Counted from the first letter of the stretch, positions 36,888 through 47,455 are shown. The stretch is DNA of 64,000 bases from an uncultured Oscillospiraceae bacterium (GCA_910589155.1 CAJURY010000005.1:58885-122884), one strand, 5' to 3'. A program made the numbers and translations. The notes: generated from the sequence alone by a model not told the origin.

Positions 36888-39248
36888 ATGTATTCCTACA
36901 GCTGGGATACAGCGACGGGAGGCTTGTTGCTGAATAGTTCACCACTACAGTTCAGCAAAGAGCCACGTCCTGTTTATTATAAAGAACTGGATATACTGGG
37001 ATTCGATCAACACTGGAAATATGATCGAAATGACAGCTATCCATACATGTGGGCGGAGGCAAACAACTACTTTTATCGCGGCAGATTGGTTGCCAAGACC
37101 AAGGGTGGCTCTCTGTATACAGCGCCGGAAATCATTATCGTGGACGAGCCGGAGCCCAATGGCTTACCTCTGCGTTTTGTGGATATTCCGGCTATGGCGG
37201 AAAAGAATCGTGACCTGCTGGAGAAGCTGGCACAGGATACGATAAAGAAAATCTACAACACCTATGTGGACTATAGAAGCAAGGTGGACGTGTTCTATGT
37301 CGCATTCAGCGGCGGTAAGGATAGCGTTGTTGCTTTTGACCTTGTTCAACGGGCTTTGCCGCACAATAAAATGAAAGTGCTGTTCGGTGATACGGGCATG
37401 GAGTTCCCGGACACATACGACGTTGTTGATAAGATTAAAGAAAAATGCAATGAAGAGGGCATAGACTTTTTAAGATCAAAGTGTGAATTTGAACCAGAAT
37501 ATACATGGTCTAAATTCGGCCCTCCTGCACAAACGATGAGATGGTGTTGCAGCGTACACAAGACAGCGCCACAAATTATCCTGCTTCGTGAATATACAGA
37601 GAATCCTCACTTTAGAGGAATGGCATTCACTGGGATTCGCGGTGATGAAAGCGCATCACGCAGCGAATACGATGATGTGAGCCTTGGAGAGAAAATCCGA
37701 GGCCAATATAGCTGTCATCCCATATTAGAATGGAATTCGGCAGAGCTGTTTTTATACATTTATGCCAGGGATCTTGTGTTGAATGCAGCTTACAAAAAGG
37801 GCAATAGTCGTGCAGGTTGCCTTGTTTGCCCATTAGCAACTTCTAAAAACATGTATTTTAAGGAGCAAGCTTACAGCCAGAGCGATGATGAATCTCGAAC
37901 TACGACTACATTCAACGATATTATTTTGAACACTACATCTAAGGAACTTTCCACGCCTGCTGCTGTGCAGGAGTTTATGAACATTGGCGGTTGGAAAGCG
38001 AGAAGAAGTGGAAAAGAGTTGTCTTTCTCAAAAGAGCTCTGTATTGAAAGTTATGAAAAAGGTGTTCTTACAATCCGATTGCTGCAACAGAACACAGATT
38101 GGAAGGAATGGATTAAAACCGTTGGTGAAGTATTCTATCTTGAGAATGGAGATATAGAGATTTCATATGATGACAAACTATATCATGTAAACGTTGAATC
38201 AAACGGCACGGAGATTATCTTTACCGTCAACATTGGCAGCAATACCAAGAGCGATATTTACTTTATGTCTGCACTTAAGACAGTAATGAGAAAAACCGCT
38301 TATTGTATTGGCTGTAGAGTTTGTGAAGCTAACTGCCCAAATGGGTTTATTAGCATGAGTAACGGGACTGTTTGCGTTGACGATAAATGCGTAAAGTGCA
38401 AGAAATGCCATGATGTGTTTCATGGTTGCCTGGTCGCAAATTCAATGAGACTGCCGAAGGGGGAAAAAAAGATGGGAAGTGTTGACAGGTACGGAAACAT
38501 GGGCATTGAGTACTCTTGGGTTACAGAGTATTTCAAGAAAAAAGATGAATTTTGGGACTCTCCTCACAGCCTTGGAAAGAATATGGTTAAAAATCTGAAA
38601 GCATTTCTTAATGATAGCGAGATTACAGAGAAAAGCAAATTCTCCTCATTTGGAGAAATCATTGACAAAGTGGGAATTGAAAGCAGCAGTGCATGGGGAC
38701 TTCTTTTGTGTAATCTGGCTTATACATCTGAGTTCAATTGGTGGATTAAAAATATTTCGTTTTCATACACCTATACACCAGATGAAATCCATTCGATGCT
38801 GGATGACAATATGAGCCAGAATTCTCGCGCTCACATCGTATCTGCTTTTAAGAATATTTTTATTTCTAATACCCTTCTTGGAAATGAGATAGGTATGGGA
38901 AAATGTGATTATGAAATCAAAGGCGGAAAGCGGCACTGGAACAGTGTTGTCAGGACAAACTGGGAAAATCCTGATCCTACCGTTATCCTTTATGGTCTCT
39001 ATAAATTTGCCGAGGCATGTGGAGGCTATTATCAGTTTACCTTGAGCCGTCTGCTTGACTTTGATGTAGAAAGCGATGGTGTAAGTCCTGCACAGGTTTT
39101 CGGTTTAGACAGAAAAGAGATGGAAAAAATTCTTACTGGATTGAATATCAATCATCCGGATTTCATCACTGCCCAGTTTAACCTTGATCTTGATACGATC
39201 ACGCTGAATGCAGACAAAACCTCAGCCGATGTTCTTGCGTTGTTTTAA
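36888..39248 (+). CDS. brxP: BREX type 4 PAPS-reductase/DndC-like protein with C-terminal ferredoxin module
   Basis: A 786-residue protein. An N-terminal region of about 130 residues is followed by a PP-loop ATP-pyrophosphatase domain. That domain has FYVAFSGGKDSVVAFDLV, FGDTGMEFPDTY, MRWCCSVHKTAPQI and RAGCLVCPLATSKN. The cysteines in the last two motifs fit a [4Fe-4S] cluster as in DndC. Residues about 470-520 contain CIGCRVCEANCP and CVKCKKCHDVFHGC, a two-cluster ferredoxin pattern, followed by a helical C-terminus. In BREX type 4 this gene replaces the methylase. Chemistry by analogy: ATP-driven sulfur insertion into the DNA backbone. The cysteine desulfurase in the same operon could supply the sulfur. 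Confidence 0.88.
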   Translation: MYSYSWDTATGGLLLNSSPLQFSKEPRPVYYKELDILGFDQHWKYDRNDSYPYMWAEANNYFYRGRLVAKTKGGSLYTAPEIIIVDEPEPNGLPLRFVDIPAMAEKNRDLLEKLAQDTIKKIYNTYVDYRSKVDVFYVAFSGGKDSVVAFDLVQRALPHNKMKVLFGDTGMEFPDTYDVVDKIKEKCNEEGIDFLRSKCEFEPEYTWSKFGPPAQTMRWCCSVHKTAPQIILLREYTENPHFRGMAFTGIRGDESASRSEYDDVSLGEKIRGQYSCHPILEWNSAELFLYIYARDLVLNAAYKKGNSRAGCLVCPLATSKNMYFKEQAYSQSDDESRTTTTFNDIILNTTSKELSTPAAVQEFMNIGGWKARRSGKELSFSKELCIESYEKGVLTIRLLQQNTDWKEWIKTVGEVFYLENGDIEISYDDKLYHVNVESNGTEIIFTVNIGSNTKSDIYFMSALKTVMRKTAYCIGCRVCEANCPNGFISMSNGTVCVDDKCVKCKKCHDVFHGCLVANSMRLPKGEKKMGSVDRYGNMGIEYSWVTEYFKKKDEFWDSPHSLGKNMVKNLKAFLNDSEITEKSKFSSFGEIIDKVGIESSSAWGLLLCNLAYTSEFNWWIKNISFSYTYTPDEIHSMLDDNMSQNSRAHIVSAFKNIFISNTLLGNEIGMGKCDYEIKGGKRHWNSVVRTNWENPDPTVILYGLYKFAEACGGYYQFTLSRLLDFDVESDGVSPAQVFGLDRKEMEKILTGLNINHPDFITAQFNLDLDTITLNADKTSADVLALF

Positions 39249-39259
39249 GGAGGAGAAAA

Positions 39260-42200
39260 ATGCCGATCTTGGAGAATTACCGTCATTACTTCGACATTGA
39301 TCCTGATTACTTCCCTGCGGTCAATGAGGCCGTTATCAATAGCAAGCCAGATATGTGGAAGAAATTCTTCCCGCACGAGACGTTTATTAAACTTCTCAGA
39401 AATACAGTAAGCGTCCTTGACCGAAAGCAGAAGCTCTCTATTTGGGTGGAGGGTGCCTATGGTACTGGCAAATCTCATGCTGTTCTGACAGAGAAAAAGC
39501 TGCTGGATGCTAACGAGGAGGATACCAGAGAATACTTCGAGCGGTATCATCTCGACATGGATCTGTATAAGAATCTGCAGCGCATAAAAAATAGCGGCAA
39601 GATTCTAACGGTTCATCGTTACGGGTCTTCCAATATCTATGGCGACAATGATCTGGTGCTGGCCATTCAGGAAAGCGTCGAAAAAGCGCTGACTGCAGCT
39701 GGTATAGAGAACAAGGGCAAGGACTCTCTCAGGGAGTCTGTGATTCGCTATCTTTCCGATCCGGAGAATAAGCAGAGCTTTAATATCTATGTGAAAGGCA
39801 GTTACAAAGATCTCTTTGGTGGCGATGACGTGGATGGCATCGTAGAGAAGCTCAAGACTTATCAGGATCTTCCCCTCCACACCTTGATGGACAAGATCTT
39901 CAAAGTTGCACGTGAGCGCCAGATCCGTGCATTCACAATGACGGCAAACGATCTATGTGACTGGCTGATTGAGGTGATTCATGCCAATGAGTTGAAAGCC
40001 ATTGTTTTCATCTGGGATGAGTTTACGGAGTACTTTTACAACAACACCCGGAATCTTACGGGATTTCAGGAACTTTGTGAGCTCAGCGAAACGGAGCCCT
40101 TCTACTTTATCCTTGTTACCCATGTGAGTTCTGGCCTGTTCCATGAGGGCGACAAGGACTTCATCAAACTCAACGGCCGATTTGTCAATCCCCATAGTCT
40201 AATCAGCCTTCCGGAGAATATTGCGTTCCAGCTGATGGGTGCAGCAATGGAGAAAAGCAAGGATGAAACGATTCTTGCAGACTGGGAAGATGTCACGAGT
40301 GAACTTGCTGACCGCACAAAGGAATCTCGTAAAATCGTGAGGGGTATCGCAAAAATTGACGATAAAGAAATGTTAGACATCCTTCCGATTCATCCATATA
40401 CGGCACTCCTTCTGAAACATATCTCCTCCGCGTTTGACTCCAACCAGCGGAGTATGTTCGATTTCATTAAAAATGACCGTGGCGATGAGATCAAGGGATT
40501 TCAGTGGTTCATTGACAATTACGGCCCAGAAAATGAGAATCCGCTTCTCACAATTGATATGCTGTGGGAGTTTTTCTATGACAAGGGCAGAGACATGCTT
40601 GCGCATGACATCCGCTCTGTTTTGGACTACTTTACAAGAAGCTCTAATCAGAGACTTGATCCGGAAGAAAAGCGCATTCTGAAAACTGTCCTTCTGCTGC
40701 AGGCTATTTCTCAGCATGCTGGTGATTCTGTTGAACTATTCATTCCCAATGAGAAGAACGTTGATTCTGCATTTGAAGGAACTGATCTTGACGGTGGTGC
40801 CAGCCGTATCGCAGAGCGCCTCGTAAGGGATAAGGTACTCTTCCACAAGCAGCTCGGTGGAGGTAAATTCCAGTATGCTGCCTACGTAAATGAAGTGAGC
40901 GATGCGGAGCTTGAGAAATACAAAGAAGATGTGGATAAGAAAACCACTACGTCGCTTATCACGGAGCAGTTGGTTGATAAGACAACGGTAACGGAGGCCG
41001 TAACGCTCGGCGGTGCCTTAAAGCTGCGCTATGAATTGAGGTATGTCTCCGCCAGCGACTTTGATCAGGCAATCCGCGTGTTCCGCAACAGAGAAGCAGA
41101 ACTGGAGAATAAGATTCCAGCAGTCGTTTGCTTTGCAAAGGATGACAAGGAAGCGTCTCTTATTTCCAAGAAGATCAAGGAAGCACTGCAGGACGGCAGC
41201 TATCATGTGGTGTTTATTGACGCCACCACTACGCCTTTCGGTAACGATGGATATGAGCAGTATCGCAATGAGATGGCCAATGCCATGTATCAGCAGGGCA
41301 AAGACGGCACGCTCTCCGGCCAGTATGCAAACAATGCGAAGGATGCCCTGAAAAAGTGGAAGAACAGGATTGCCTCCGGTGAATTCATTGTATTCACTGA
41401 GAAAAAGCCGGCTGGCGAACGGGCTACTACAATGGAAGCGCTGTTTTCGGTGCTGCAGGCGGTGAATAAGGATAAGTTCCAGCGCTGCTTGGAAGCAGCA
41501 TATAGCGTTCTTCCGACCATGTTTACTCCATCAGCGCTGAAGCTCGGTGTTGAATGTGGCGCGACGAGAACGACTCGACAGACATTTTCTTCTGGCAATG
41601 TCAACACCAAGCTGGAAACTGCGCTTAAGGAAGCATGGGACGATCCAGAATACTGGAACACCCATCCGAATCTTCTTATTTCACAGATCAAGCAGGATGT
41701 TGATCGGTTGATCCGCACAGCGTTTGATAAAGAGTCCGGTCGGGTGTCTATCCGTGCGATCTATGACATGCTGAAAGCAAAACCCTATGGCTTTATGCCG
41801 TGTAATATGACGGCGTTCATTATGGGCTTTGTCCTGAAAGAATATACCAATGGTTCTTACAGTTGGAGCGATGGCCTCACTAACGATGTTATGGATTTGA
41901 ATAAGCTGAAAGAGATGGTTAATGAAATCATCTCCCTGCAGATTACACCGAATCCGCGCTACAAGGATAAGTACATTGTTGAGATGACGGAGGCAGAGAA
42001 ATCGTTCAACGAGACTACATCATATGCGTTTGGCATTCCTCTGAACCTTTGTACATCCGTTGAACAGACGAGGGAACGTATCAGGAATAAGATGAAAGAA
42101 TTCTCGTTCCCGATCTGGACGATCAAGTCTGTGCTACCCTCAATGGAATTAAAAACTGACCGCGCAATCTTAGAGGAGCTGATTGACAGTTATTGCGGCA

Positions 42201-43468
42201 TAGCCAACAGCAATAACATGGGCAAATCGAAGACAGACAGTGATATCGCTCTTGCTATTGGTGACCTCAGTGCTAAGAATCCTGAAGCAAAAGAAGACCT
42301 CCGTGCTCTTCTTACCAAGGACAACTGCACTGCGGGAATGCGCACATATGTACGGGAGTTTGAAGGCGGTGAGCTTGTCTCCTTGGCAGAGGAGATTGGT
42401 GACAACGGCCAGTTCATCAATGTCCTCCGCTCCAAGTTTGACGCTGATGCAGCGAACTGGGTGTGGAATGTGGAGACAGCCCAGCAGAAGATCCGAGAAG
42501 TCATTCTTGAATATCGAATTATTGCTGAAAGTAACAAGGTTCTTCCGAAGAATGTGTCCTTCTCAAGCACAATCCGAGAATGGTGCGACAAGTGCGGCCT
42601 TATCCGTATTTCGTACGCTGCGGCTAAGAATTATCTGGGGGATGTTGCTCCGTTCCTTGAACTTCTGCATGCCATTAAAAAGGCAGGGACAATTCTGGAT
42701 TCTCAGAAACAGAAATTCTTGGATCTTCTGATTGCTCACGCAGATGAATTCAATGCGTTCTACAGCAATCAGGTGGAGCTTTTCAAGAAAGTCTGCGCGT
42801 ATTATCTGGATGGACTTTCCGATGAAGAAGTGCGTGCGCTCTACCAGACGATCCCAGTTGGTACGTTTACAAACGATAAGACCGAGTACATGAATCGCGT
42901 TGATTTGAAAGCTAAGGATTATCGTAACTCACTGGGAAATGAGCGGCTCAAGAAACTATGGAAGGACAAGACGGGCTCTGTAACGCCAAGACAATGGTCA
43001 AAAGAACATCTTATGCCAATTCTGTGCTTGGTACCTGACCGAGAAGTGCAGACCGCCCGTGTGGCCTTCGGAGCAGTGAATAATAATCATCCTGATGCAT
43101 CTTCTATCGAGAAGGCAATCAACTATTTGGAGAACGCCTCCTTCTACAGCCTGATGAATGATCAGGAGGCTCTGGATCGTATCTTCCGGGAGACCATTAT
43201 TAAATCGTTTTCTGTCATGTTAACTGACATCGATGAAGTTAAGTCCTTCCTGAACAGCAGAATCTCTTCTGAGCCATATGAGTGGTTTGGACTTCCGGAG
43301 GTTGATAAGAAACTGGAACAAATGGCTGAGGATAAGTACGTTCGCGAAGGCTGTACAAGAGCTCTTGAAAAAATTGACGACATGGATGTTGGAGATGTCA
43401 AGCGTTACCTGAAAGAGCTCATCAAGGATAACATGATTGTTGGCATGGAGATTATCAAGGAGAACTGA
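39260..43468 (+). CDS. brxC: BREX P-loop ATPase BrxC (PglY-like)
   Basis: A 1402-residue AAA-like ATPase. Walker A is WVEGAYGTGKSHAVLT near residue 70. An acidic Walker B-like segment is IVFIWDEFTEYFY at about residue 250, followed by YFILVTHVSSGLF. The remainder is a long helical region typical of the BREX BrxC/PglY family, which binds DNA and the other BREX proteins. GGAGGAG precedes the ATG. It lies 11 nt after brxP and 11 nt before pglZ, making the canonical type 4 order. Confidence 0.9.
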   Translation: MPILENYRHYFDIDPDYFPAVNEAVINSKPDMWKKFFPHETFIKLLRNTVSVLDRKQKLSIWVEGAYGTGKSHAVLTEKKLLDANEEDTREYFERYHLDMDLYKNLQRIKNSGKILTVHRYGSSNIYGDNDLVLAIQESVEKALTAAGIENKGKDSLRESVIRYLSDPENKQSFNIYVKGSYKDLFGGDDVDGIVEKLKTYQDLPLHTLMDKIFKVARERQIRAFTMTANDLCDWLIEVIHANELKAIVFIWDEFTEYFYNNTRNLTGFQELCELSETEPFYFILVTHVSSGLFHEGDKDFIKLNGRFVNPHSLISLPENIAFQLMGAAMEKSKDETILADWEDVTSELADRTKESRKIVRGIAKIDDKEMLDILPIHPYTALLLKHISSAFDSNQRSMFDFIKNDRGDEIKGFQWFIDNYGPENENPLLTIDMLWEFFYDKGRDMLAHDIRSVLDYFTRSSNQRLDPEEKRILKTVLLLQAISQHAGDSVELFIPNEKNVDSAFEGTDLDGGASRIAERLVRDKVLFHKQLGGGKFQYAAYVNEVSDAELEKYKEDVDKKTTTSLITEQLVDKTTVTEAVTLGGALKLRYELRYVSASDFDQAIRVFRNREAELENKIPAVVCFAKDDKEASLISKKIKEALQDGSYHVVFIDATTTPFGNDGYEQYRNEMANAMYQQGKDGTLSGQYANNAKDALKKWKNRIASGEFIVFTEKKPAGERATTMEALFSVLQAVNKDKFQRCLEAAYSVLPTMFTPSALKLGVECGATRTTRQTFSSGNVNTKLETALKEAWDDPEYWNTHPNLLISQIKQDVDRLIRTAFDKESGRVSIRAIYDMLKAKPYGFMPCNMTAFIMGFVLKEYTNGSYSWSDGLTNDVMDLNKLKEMVNEIISLQITPNPRYKDKYIVEMTEAEKSFNETTSYAFGIPLNLCTSVEQTRERIRNKMKEFSFPIWTIKSVLPSMELKTDRAILEELIDSYCGIANSNNMGKSKTDSDIALAIGDLSAKNPEAKEDLRALLTKDNCTAGMRTYVREFEGGELVSLAEEIGDNGQFINVLRSKFDADAANWVWNVETAQQKIREVILEYRIIAESNKVLPKNVSFSSTIREWCDKCGLIRISYAAAKNYLGDVAPFLELLHAIKKAGTILDSQKQKFLDLLIAHADEFNAFYSNQVELFKKVCAYYLDGLSDEEVRALYQTIPVGTFTNDKTEYMNRVDLKAKDYRNSLGNERLKKLWKDKTGSVTPRQWSKEHLMPILCLVPDREVQTARVAFGAVNNNHPDASSIEKAINYLENASFYSLMNDQEALDRIFRETIIKSFSVMLTDIDEVKSFLNSRISSEPYEWFGLPEVDKKLEQMAEDKYVREGCTRALEKIDDMDVGDVKRYLKELIKDNMIVGMEIIKEN

Positions 43469-43479
43469 GGAGGCAGGGT

Positions 43480-45786
43480 ATGAGCCTAAATCAGTATATA
43501 CAGAAAATAGATAGGTATTTATCCAAAGACGAAAAACTGCCTATTGTTGTCGATGTGCAGAATGAAGCAGATCAAGCCGAACTGGTTCAGCACTATCATG
43601 TCGGAAAGAATGAATTGATTCCTGGATCAAAGTACTGCGCTCCGGATGAGATGCCGCGTTACGAAGAGCTTCTGAATGATCTGGCGACAATAGATAAAGT
43701 GCTGATTGTCACAGGCGTCACTTCATATTTGAAGCTGGATGGAGAGCGGGAACTTCAGCGGTTTTTACGTAAGCTGCTCAGTATGCCCATCGCAGGGCAT
43801 GTCGTGTTCATTACATATCAGTGCAAGAGATATCTGCCGCTATACGATCAAAGAACTTCCCGCAGGATTGTTGTGGTGGACAGCACCGAGAAGAAGGCTC
43901 CTGATATTGTTTTTGCCGCTCCTTCTATTCCTCTTCCCAAGAGCGCTGAGGCAATCAAAGGAATCGAAAACTTCGCAGTAGTAGCCGAGGCTGGATCTGC
44001 CGATACCATGTATGTGGTAACCGGAAAGAGCAAGGATACGTTTCCGCACTCACTGTATAACATTACCAGTCTCCGAAATGCATATGACGCGCTTGTACTA
44101 AAAGACGCTTCTACCAGAGAACTTCCCGAGGAGATCGGGGCAAGTGCGCAATGGGGCTACGCAATGAAGCTATTCGAGCATAAGTCCAGTTGGGCAGATG
44201 TTATTGATGACGAGTTCGGCAGCCATACTCTGCTCGAGCATGTATTTTCAAACTACGCAAATTTCTCAGCAGATCGTAAATGGTTATACTTCATAGCTTT
44301 AAAATTGTTCGGTGCTAAGAACAACTGGTGTTTGACTGCTGCGGCCCGAAAGGCCAATGGGATAAACGATTTCAAAAAGCAGGTGTATCGTTGCATCTTG
44401 GATAAGTCCGTCAATGACAAAAATTTCTGGGAATGCTATAGCTCCCGAAAAGCCGTTCTGCAGCAAATGGGGAATCCAAGTGCCGAGCTGACATCATACT
44501 GCAAAGTAGTATTCAGCAAAGGCATCAACACCATTTGCTATCTGACGGATAACACGCAGAAAGAGCAGGAAACAATATTTGCATTTCTTGACCAATATGG
44601 CTTAGAGATGAATCGGGAAAAACTGATAGATATCTTGTCAAAGGTTTATCCAGCGTTGTATCAATATCTGCTTCCTTACCGGTTTGGTAATGCACTTCTG
44701 GATCAATATTTTCAGGACTATAAGTATCAGAAGATTATCAACAAAATCCTTCCTGAATTTGAATCTGAGGTTGAGGAACAGGCAGAAAAGCGAGAATACA
44801 ATTATATCTTGTCGCCAAGAACAGCGGTTATTGAGAGCCTGAATAGAAAAGATTCGCAACTCTACTTCATGGATGCTATGGGTGTGGAGTACCTTGGATA
44901 CATCCTTTCCATTTGCAGGGAATTAAATCTGATCACAAATATCACGGTGTGCGTTTCTGAGCTGCCCTCAATTACGAGTCGTAATAAAGAATTTTTAGAT
45001 TTATTCGCCGACGCTAAATATCCGACAGTGCTTATCAAAGACATTGATGATATCAAGCATCACGGGAAGTATGACTTTGATTTTTACAAGAATTCGAGGC
45101 TTCCGATTCACCTTATTAAGGAATTAGAGGTTATCAGAAGCGTTCTTGTGAAAATCAAGGATGATTTATCGGAAGGCCCATTACAGCGTGTATTCATGAT
45201 TGCTGACCACGGCGCAAGTAGACTGGCTGTCCTGCACGACACTGAAAATGTGTGGGAGATGGCAGAAAAAGGGCAGCATTCTGGAAGATGTTGCCCTAAG
45301 AGCGACGTAGATGAAAAACCGGATTTTGCTGCTGATGCTGGTGACTTCTGGGCACTGGCCAACTATGATCGTTTCAAAGGCAGCCGAAAAGCCAATGTTG
45401 AAGTACACGGTGGAGCAACACTTGAAGAATTGTGTGTACCAGTTATTGAATTCAGCTACCTTGCAGAGAAGCCGGAAATTGTTTTGATGTCGGTTGATAA
45501 ACCGGATGCTGCAATAAATGAGATTCCAATTGTAGAGGTTAGCTTCCGAAAGAAAGCTGCGCTGAAGATATTCTCAACCGTGAGTCTGCAGAATGTTGGG
45601 ATCATTGTCAGTGGGACTTACTATCCTGCTACTGAGCTCGGAAACAATTATTATCGGGTAGATATGCTGGAGCTTAAGAAACAGGATACGTATTATGCAG
45701 ATGTGTGCACAGGCGATAATGTAATTGCTGAAAAGCTGCCCTTCATCATCAAGAAGGAAGGCCAGCAAGAGAGAAGTCTGTTGTAA
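43480..45786 (+). CDS. pglZ: BREX alkaline-phosphatase-superfamily protein PglZ
   Basis: A 768-residue protein with an N-terminal helical half and a C-terminal PglZ domain. LYFMDAMGVEYLGYILSICR carries the first metal-binding Asp, and VFMIADHGASRLAVLHD carries the second (ADHG). The DFWALANYDRFKGSRK and NVEVHGGATLEELCVPVIEF segments complete the phosphatase-fold metal site. PglZ is the signature protein of all BREX systems and is a metal-dependent nuclease/phosphodiesterase or scaffold. It is followed after 15 nt by brxL. Confidence 0.9.
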   Translation: MSLNQYIQKIDRYLSKDEKLPIVVDVQNEADQAELVQHYHVGKNELIPGSKYCAPDEMPRYEELLNDLATIDKVLIVTGVTSYLKLDGERELQRFLRKLLSMPIAGHVVFITYQCKRYLPLYDQRTSRRIVVVDSTEKKAPDIVFAAPSIPLPKSAEAIKGIENFAVVAEAGSADTMYVVTGKSKDTFPHSLYNITSLRNAYDALVLKDASTRELPEEIGASAQWGYAMKLFEHKSSWADVIDDEFGSHTLLEHVFSNYANFSADRKWLYFIALKLFGAKNNWCLTAAARKANGINDFKKQVYRCILDKSVNDKNFWECYSSRKAVLQQMGNPSAELTSYCKVVFSKGINTICYLTDNTQKEQETIFAFLDQYGLEMNREKLIDILSKVYPALYQYLLPYRFGNALLDQYFQDYKYQKIINKILPEFESEVEEQAEKREYNYILSPRTAVIESLNRKDSQLYFMDAMGVEYLGYILSICRELNLITNITVCVSELPSITSRNKEFLDLFADAKYPTVLIKDIDDIKHHGKYDFDFYKNSRLPIHLIKELEVIRSVLVKIKDDLSEGPLQRVFMIADHGASRLAVLHDTENVWEMAEKGQHSGRCCPKSDVDEKPDFAADAGDFWALANYDRFKGSRKANVEVHGGATLEELCVPVIEFSYLAEKPEIVLMSVDKPDAAINEIPIVEVSFRKKAALKIFSTVSLQNVGIIVSGTYYPATELGNNYYRVDMLELKKQDTYYADVCTGDNVIAEKLPFIIKKEGQQERSLL

Positions 45787-45801
45787 TATGGAGGCAATCG
45801 T

Positions 45802-47259
45802 ATGGAGAGCAAACTGAGAGAATGCTTTGATGAGATGGTGGTTTATAAAGACCTGAAGAAAAGCAATTTCTTCTCGTCTCTTGGACTTCCATCCTTCCTG
45901 CGAGATTGGGTGCTCAAAAAGTTTGAAGATGACGAAGGTAACTATGATATCGAAGAGGTTACCGAATTCATCCAGGCTTATCTTCCCAGAAAGGAAGAAT
46001 GGATCAGCATCAAGAATCGTATCATCTACGAGAATGAGCGGGTAAAGATTCTGACAAAGGTCGGTATCGATATTGATATCAAAACCGGTGACATTTCTTT
46101 TTCGCTTCCTAATTTCGGCCTATCAAATAGGGAAACGATCATAGAGCCACACATTTGGGAGACCTACAAGGATGAGCTGACCAATGGTCAGGAAACTTGG
46201 GGCGTGATTGAACTGGGCTATCGTATGCCAGACGACTCCGTCAAGCCCAAGATTACCGGCAAAATCAAGATGACCGGCTTTGCAAATTTTTGCCCATATG
46301 TCGCAGACCTTGATTTCTATAAGGACGCACGTGCGGAATTCACCGTATCAGAATGGATTGACGTTGTCCTTGGTGCGATTGACTACAATGCGCAGGGCTA
46401 TAAGGATGAGGATGAAAAGCTTGCGATGCTAGCTCGTCTTCTTCCATTTATTGAGAAACGATTAAATCTGCTGGAGCTGGCTCCGAAAGGTACTGGCAAG
46501 TCATATGTGTTTGGCAATGTAAGTAAGTATGGGCTGCTGACGGATGGCGGTAAAATCACAAGAACAAAGATGTTCTATGATAAATCCCGTAGGGCACCGG
46601 GCTTTATCGTTGGGAACGACTATGTTGCCATCGACGAGGTGAAGCTGGTTACCTTTGACAACATCAATGAGATGCGGTCAGTCATGCAAGGTTATATGGA
46701 ACGTGGCAGATTCAATGTTGATGGCTATGAGGGCGAGTCATACGCAGGTGTCGTGCTGCTAGGAAATATTTCCATCGAAAACATGGATGAGTACACCAGT
46801 ATGTTTTCAGAGCTTCCAGTACTCTTCCAAGAGAGCGCCTTGGTAGATCGAATCCACGGATTCATAAAAGGCTGGGAAATTCCGAAAATGAAGGACAATT
46901 TAAAGGTGTCTGGTTGGGCGCTTAATTCAGAGTATTTCTGCTCAGTGATGCACATGCTCAGAGATGATGCCAGCTATCGTGCGATTGTCGATGCGATAGT
47001 AGAATTCCCTGATGATGCCTATGTGAGGCATACAGAAGCTGTTAAGAGAATCGCCACGGCTTATCTGAAGCTGCTCTTCCCAAATGTTCGGACAGTTGCT
47101 GATGTGAATCCAAAGGAGTTTATGAAATATTGCCTGCGTCCGGCTATTAAGATGCGTAAGATCATCTGGAGGCAGCTGTCTATTCTCGATGCAGAGTATA
47201 AGAATGAGGATAAACTTATGCCGGAATTCACACTGAAGGATACTACCAATGAAGCATAG
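45802..47259 (+). CDS. brxL: BREX AAA+ protein BrxL, short form lacking the Lon protease domain
   Basis: A 485-residue BrxL-family ATPase with LLELAPKGTGKSYVFGNVSK (Walker A) and GNDYVAIDEVKLVTFD (Walker B), then MQGYMERGRFNVDGYEGESY. It lacks the roughly 200-residue Lon-like proteolytic region present in longer BrxL proteins. The stop overlaps the next gene's ATG by 11 nt, so the short length is natural rather than a break. BrxL assembles as a DNA-binding ring and is needed for phage restriction in characterised BREX systems. Confidence 0.88.
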   Translation: MESKLRECFDEMVVYKDLKKSNFFSSLGLPSFLRDWVLKKFEDDEGNYDIEEVTEFIQAYLPRKEEWISIKNRIIYENERVKILTKVGIDIDIKTGDISFSLPNFGLSNRETIIEPHIWETYKDELTNGQETWGVIELGYRMPDDSVKPKITGKIKMTGFANFCPYVADLDFYKDARAEFTVSEWIDVVLGAIDYNAQGYKDEDEKLAMLARLLPFIEKRLNLLELAPKGTGKSYVFGNVSKYGLLTDGGKITRTKMFYDKSRRAPGFIVGNDYVAIDEVKLVTFDNINEMRSVMQGYMERGRFNVDGYEGESYAGVVLLGNISIENMDEYTSMFSELPVLFQESALVDRIHGFIKGWEIPKMKDNLKVSGWALNSEYFCSVMHMLRDDASYRAIVDAIVEFPDDAYVRHTEAVKRIATAYLKLLFPNVRTVADVNPKEFMKYCLRPAIKMRKIIWRQLSILDAEYKNEDKLMPEFTLKDTTNEA

Positions 47260-47446
47260 TTGCGTGATATGCGGGAAGCAAGACCTGAATAAAGATGCTG
47301 TTGGTATCAACAAAAAGCTTCTCGGTACAGACATTGAGAATTTTTACTGTATGGACTGCCTGGCCGACTACCTCGAATGCACGGTTGATGAATTGTTGGA
47401 CAAGATCGAAGAATTTAAAGCTGAAGGCTGTAAACTTTTTTTGTGA
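47249..47446 (+). CDS. Cys-rich microprotein (probable zinc ribbon) between brxL and the desulfurase
   Basis: 65 residues: MKHSCVICGKQDLNKDAVGI, then FYCMDCLADYLECTVDELLD. The CxxC...CxxC spacing fits a treble-clef or zinc-ribbon fold (a metal or persulfide carrier is also possible), followed by one helix. It overlaps the brxL end by 11 nt and lies 9 nt before the cysteine desulfurase gene, so it is co-translated with both. No named family is recognised. It could be a sulfur-relay or specificity partner of the desulfurase. Confidence 0.75.
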   Translation: MKHSCVICGKQDLNKDAVGINKKLLGTDIENFYCMDCLADYLECTVDELLDKIEEFKAEGCKLFL

Positions 47447-47455
47447 GATGATGAG

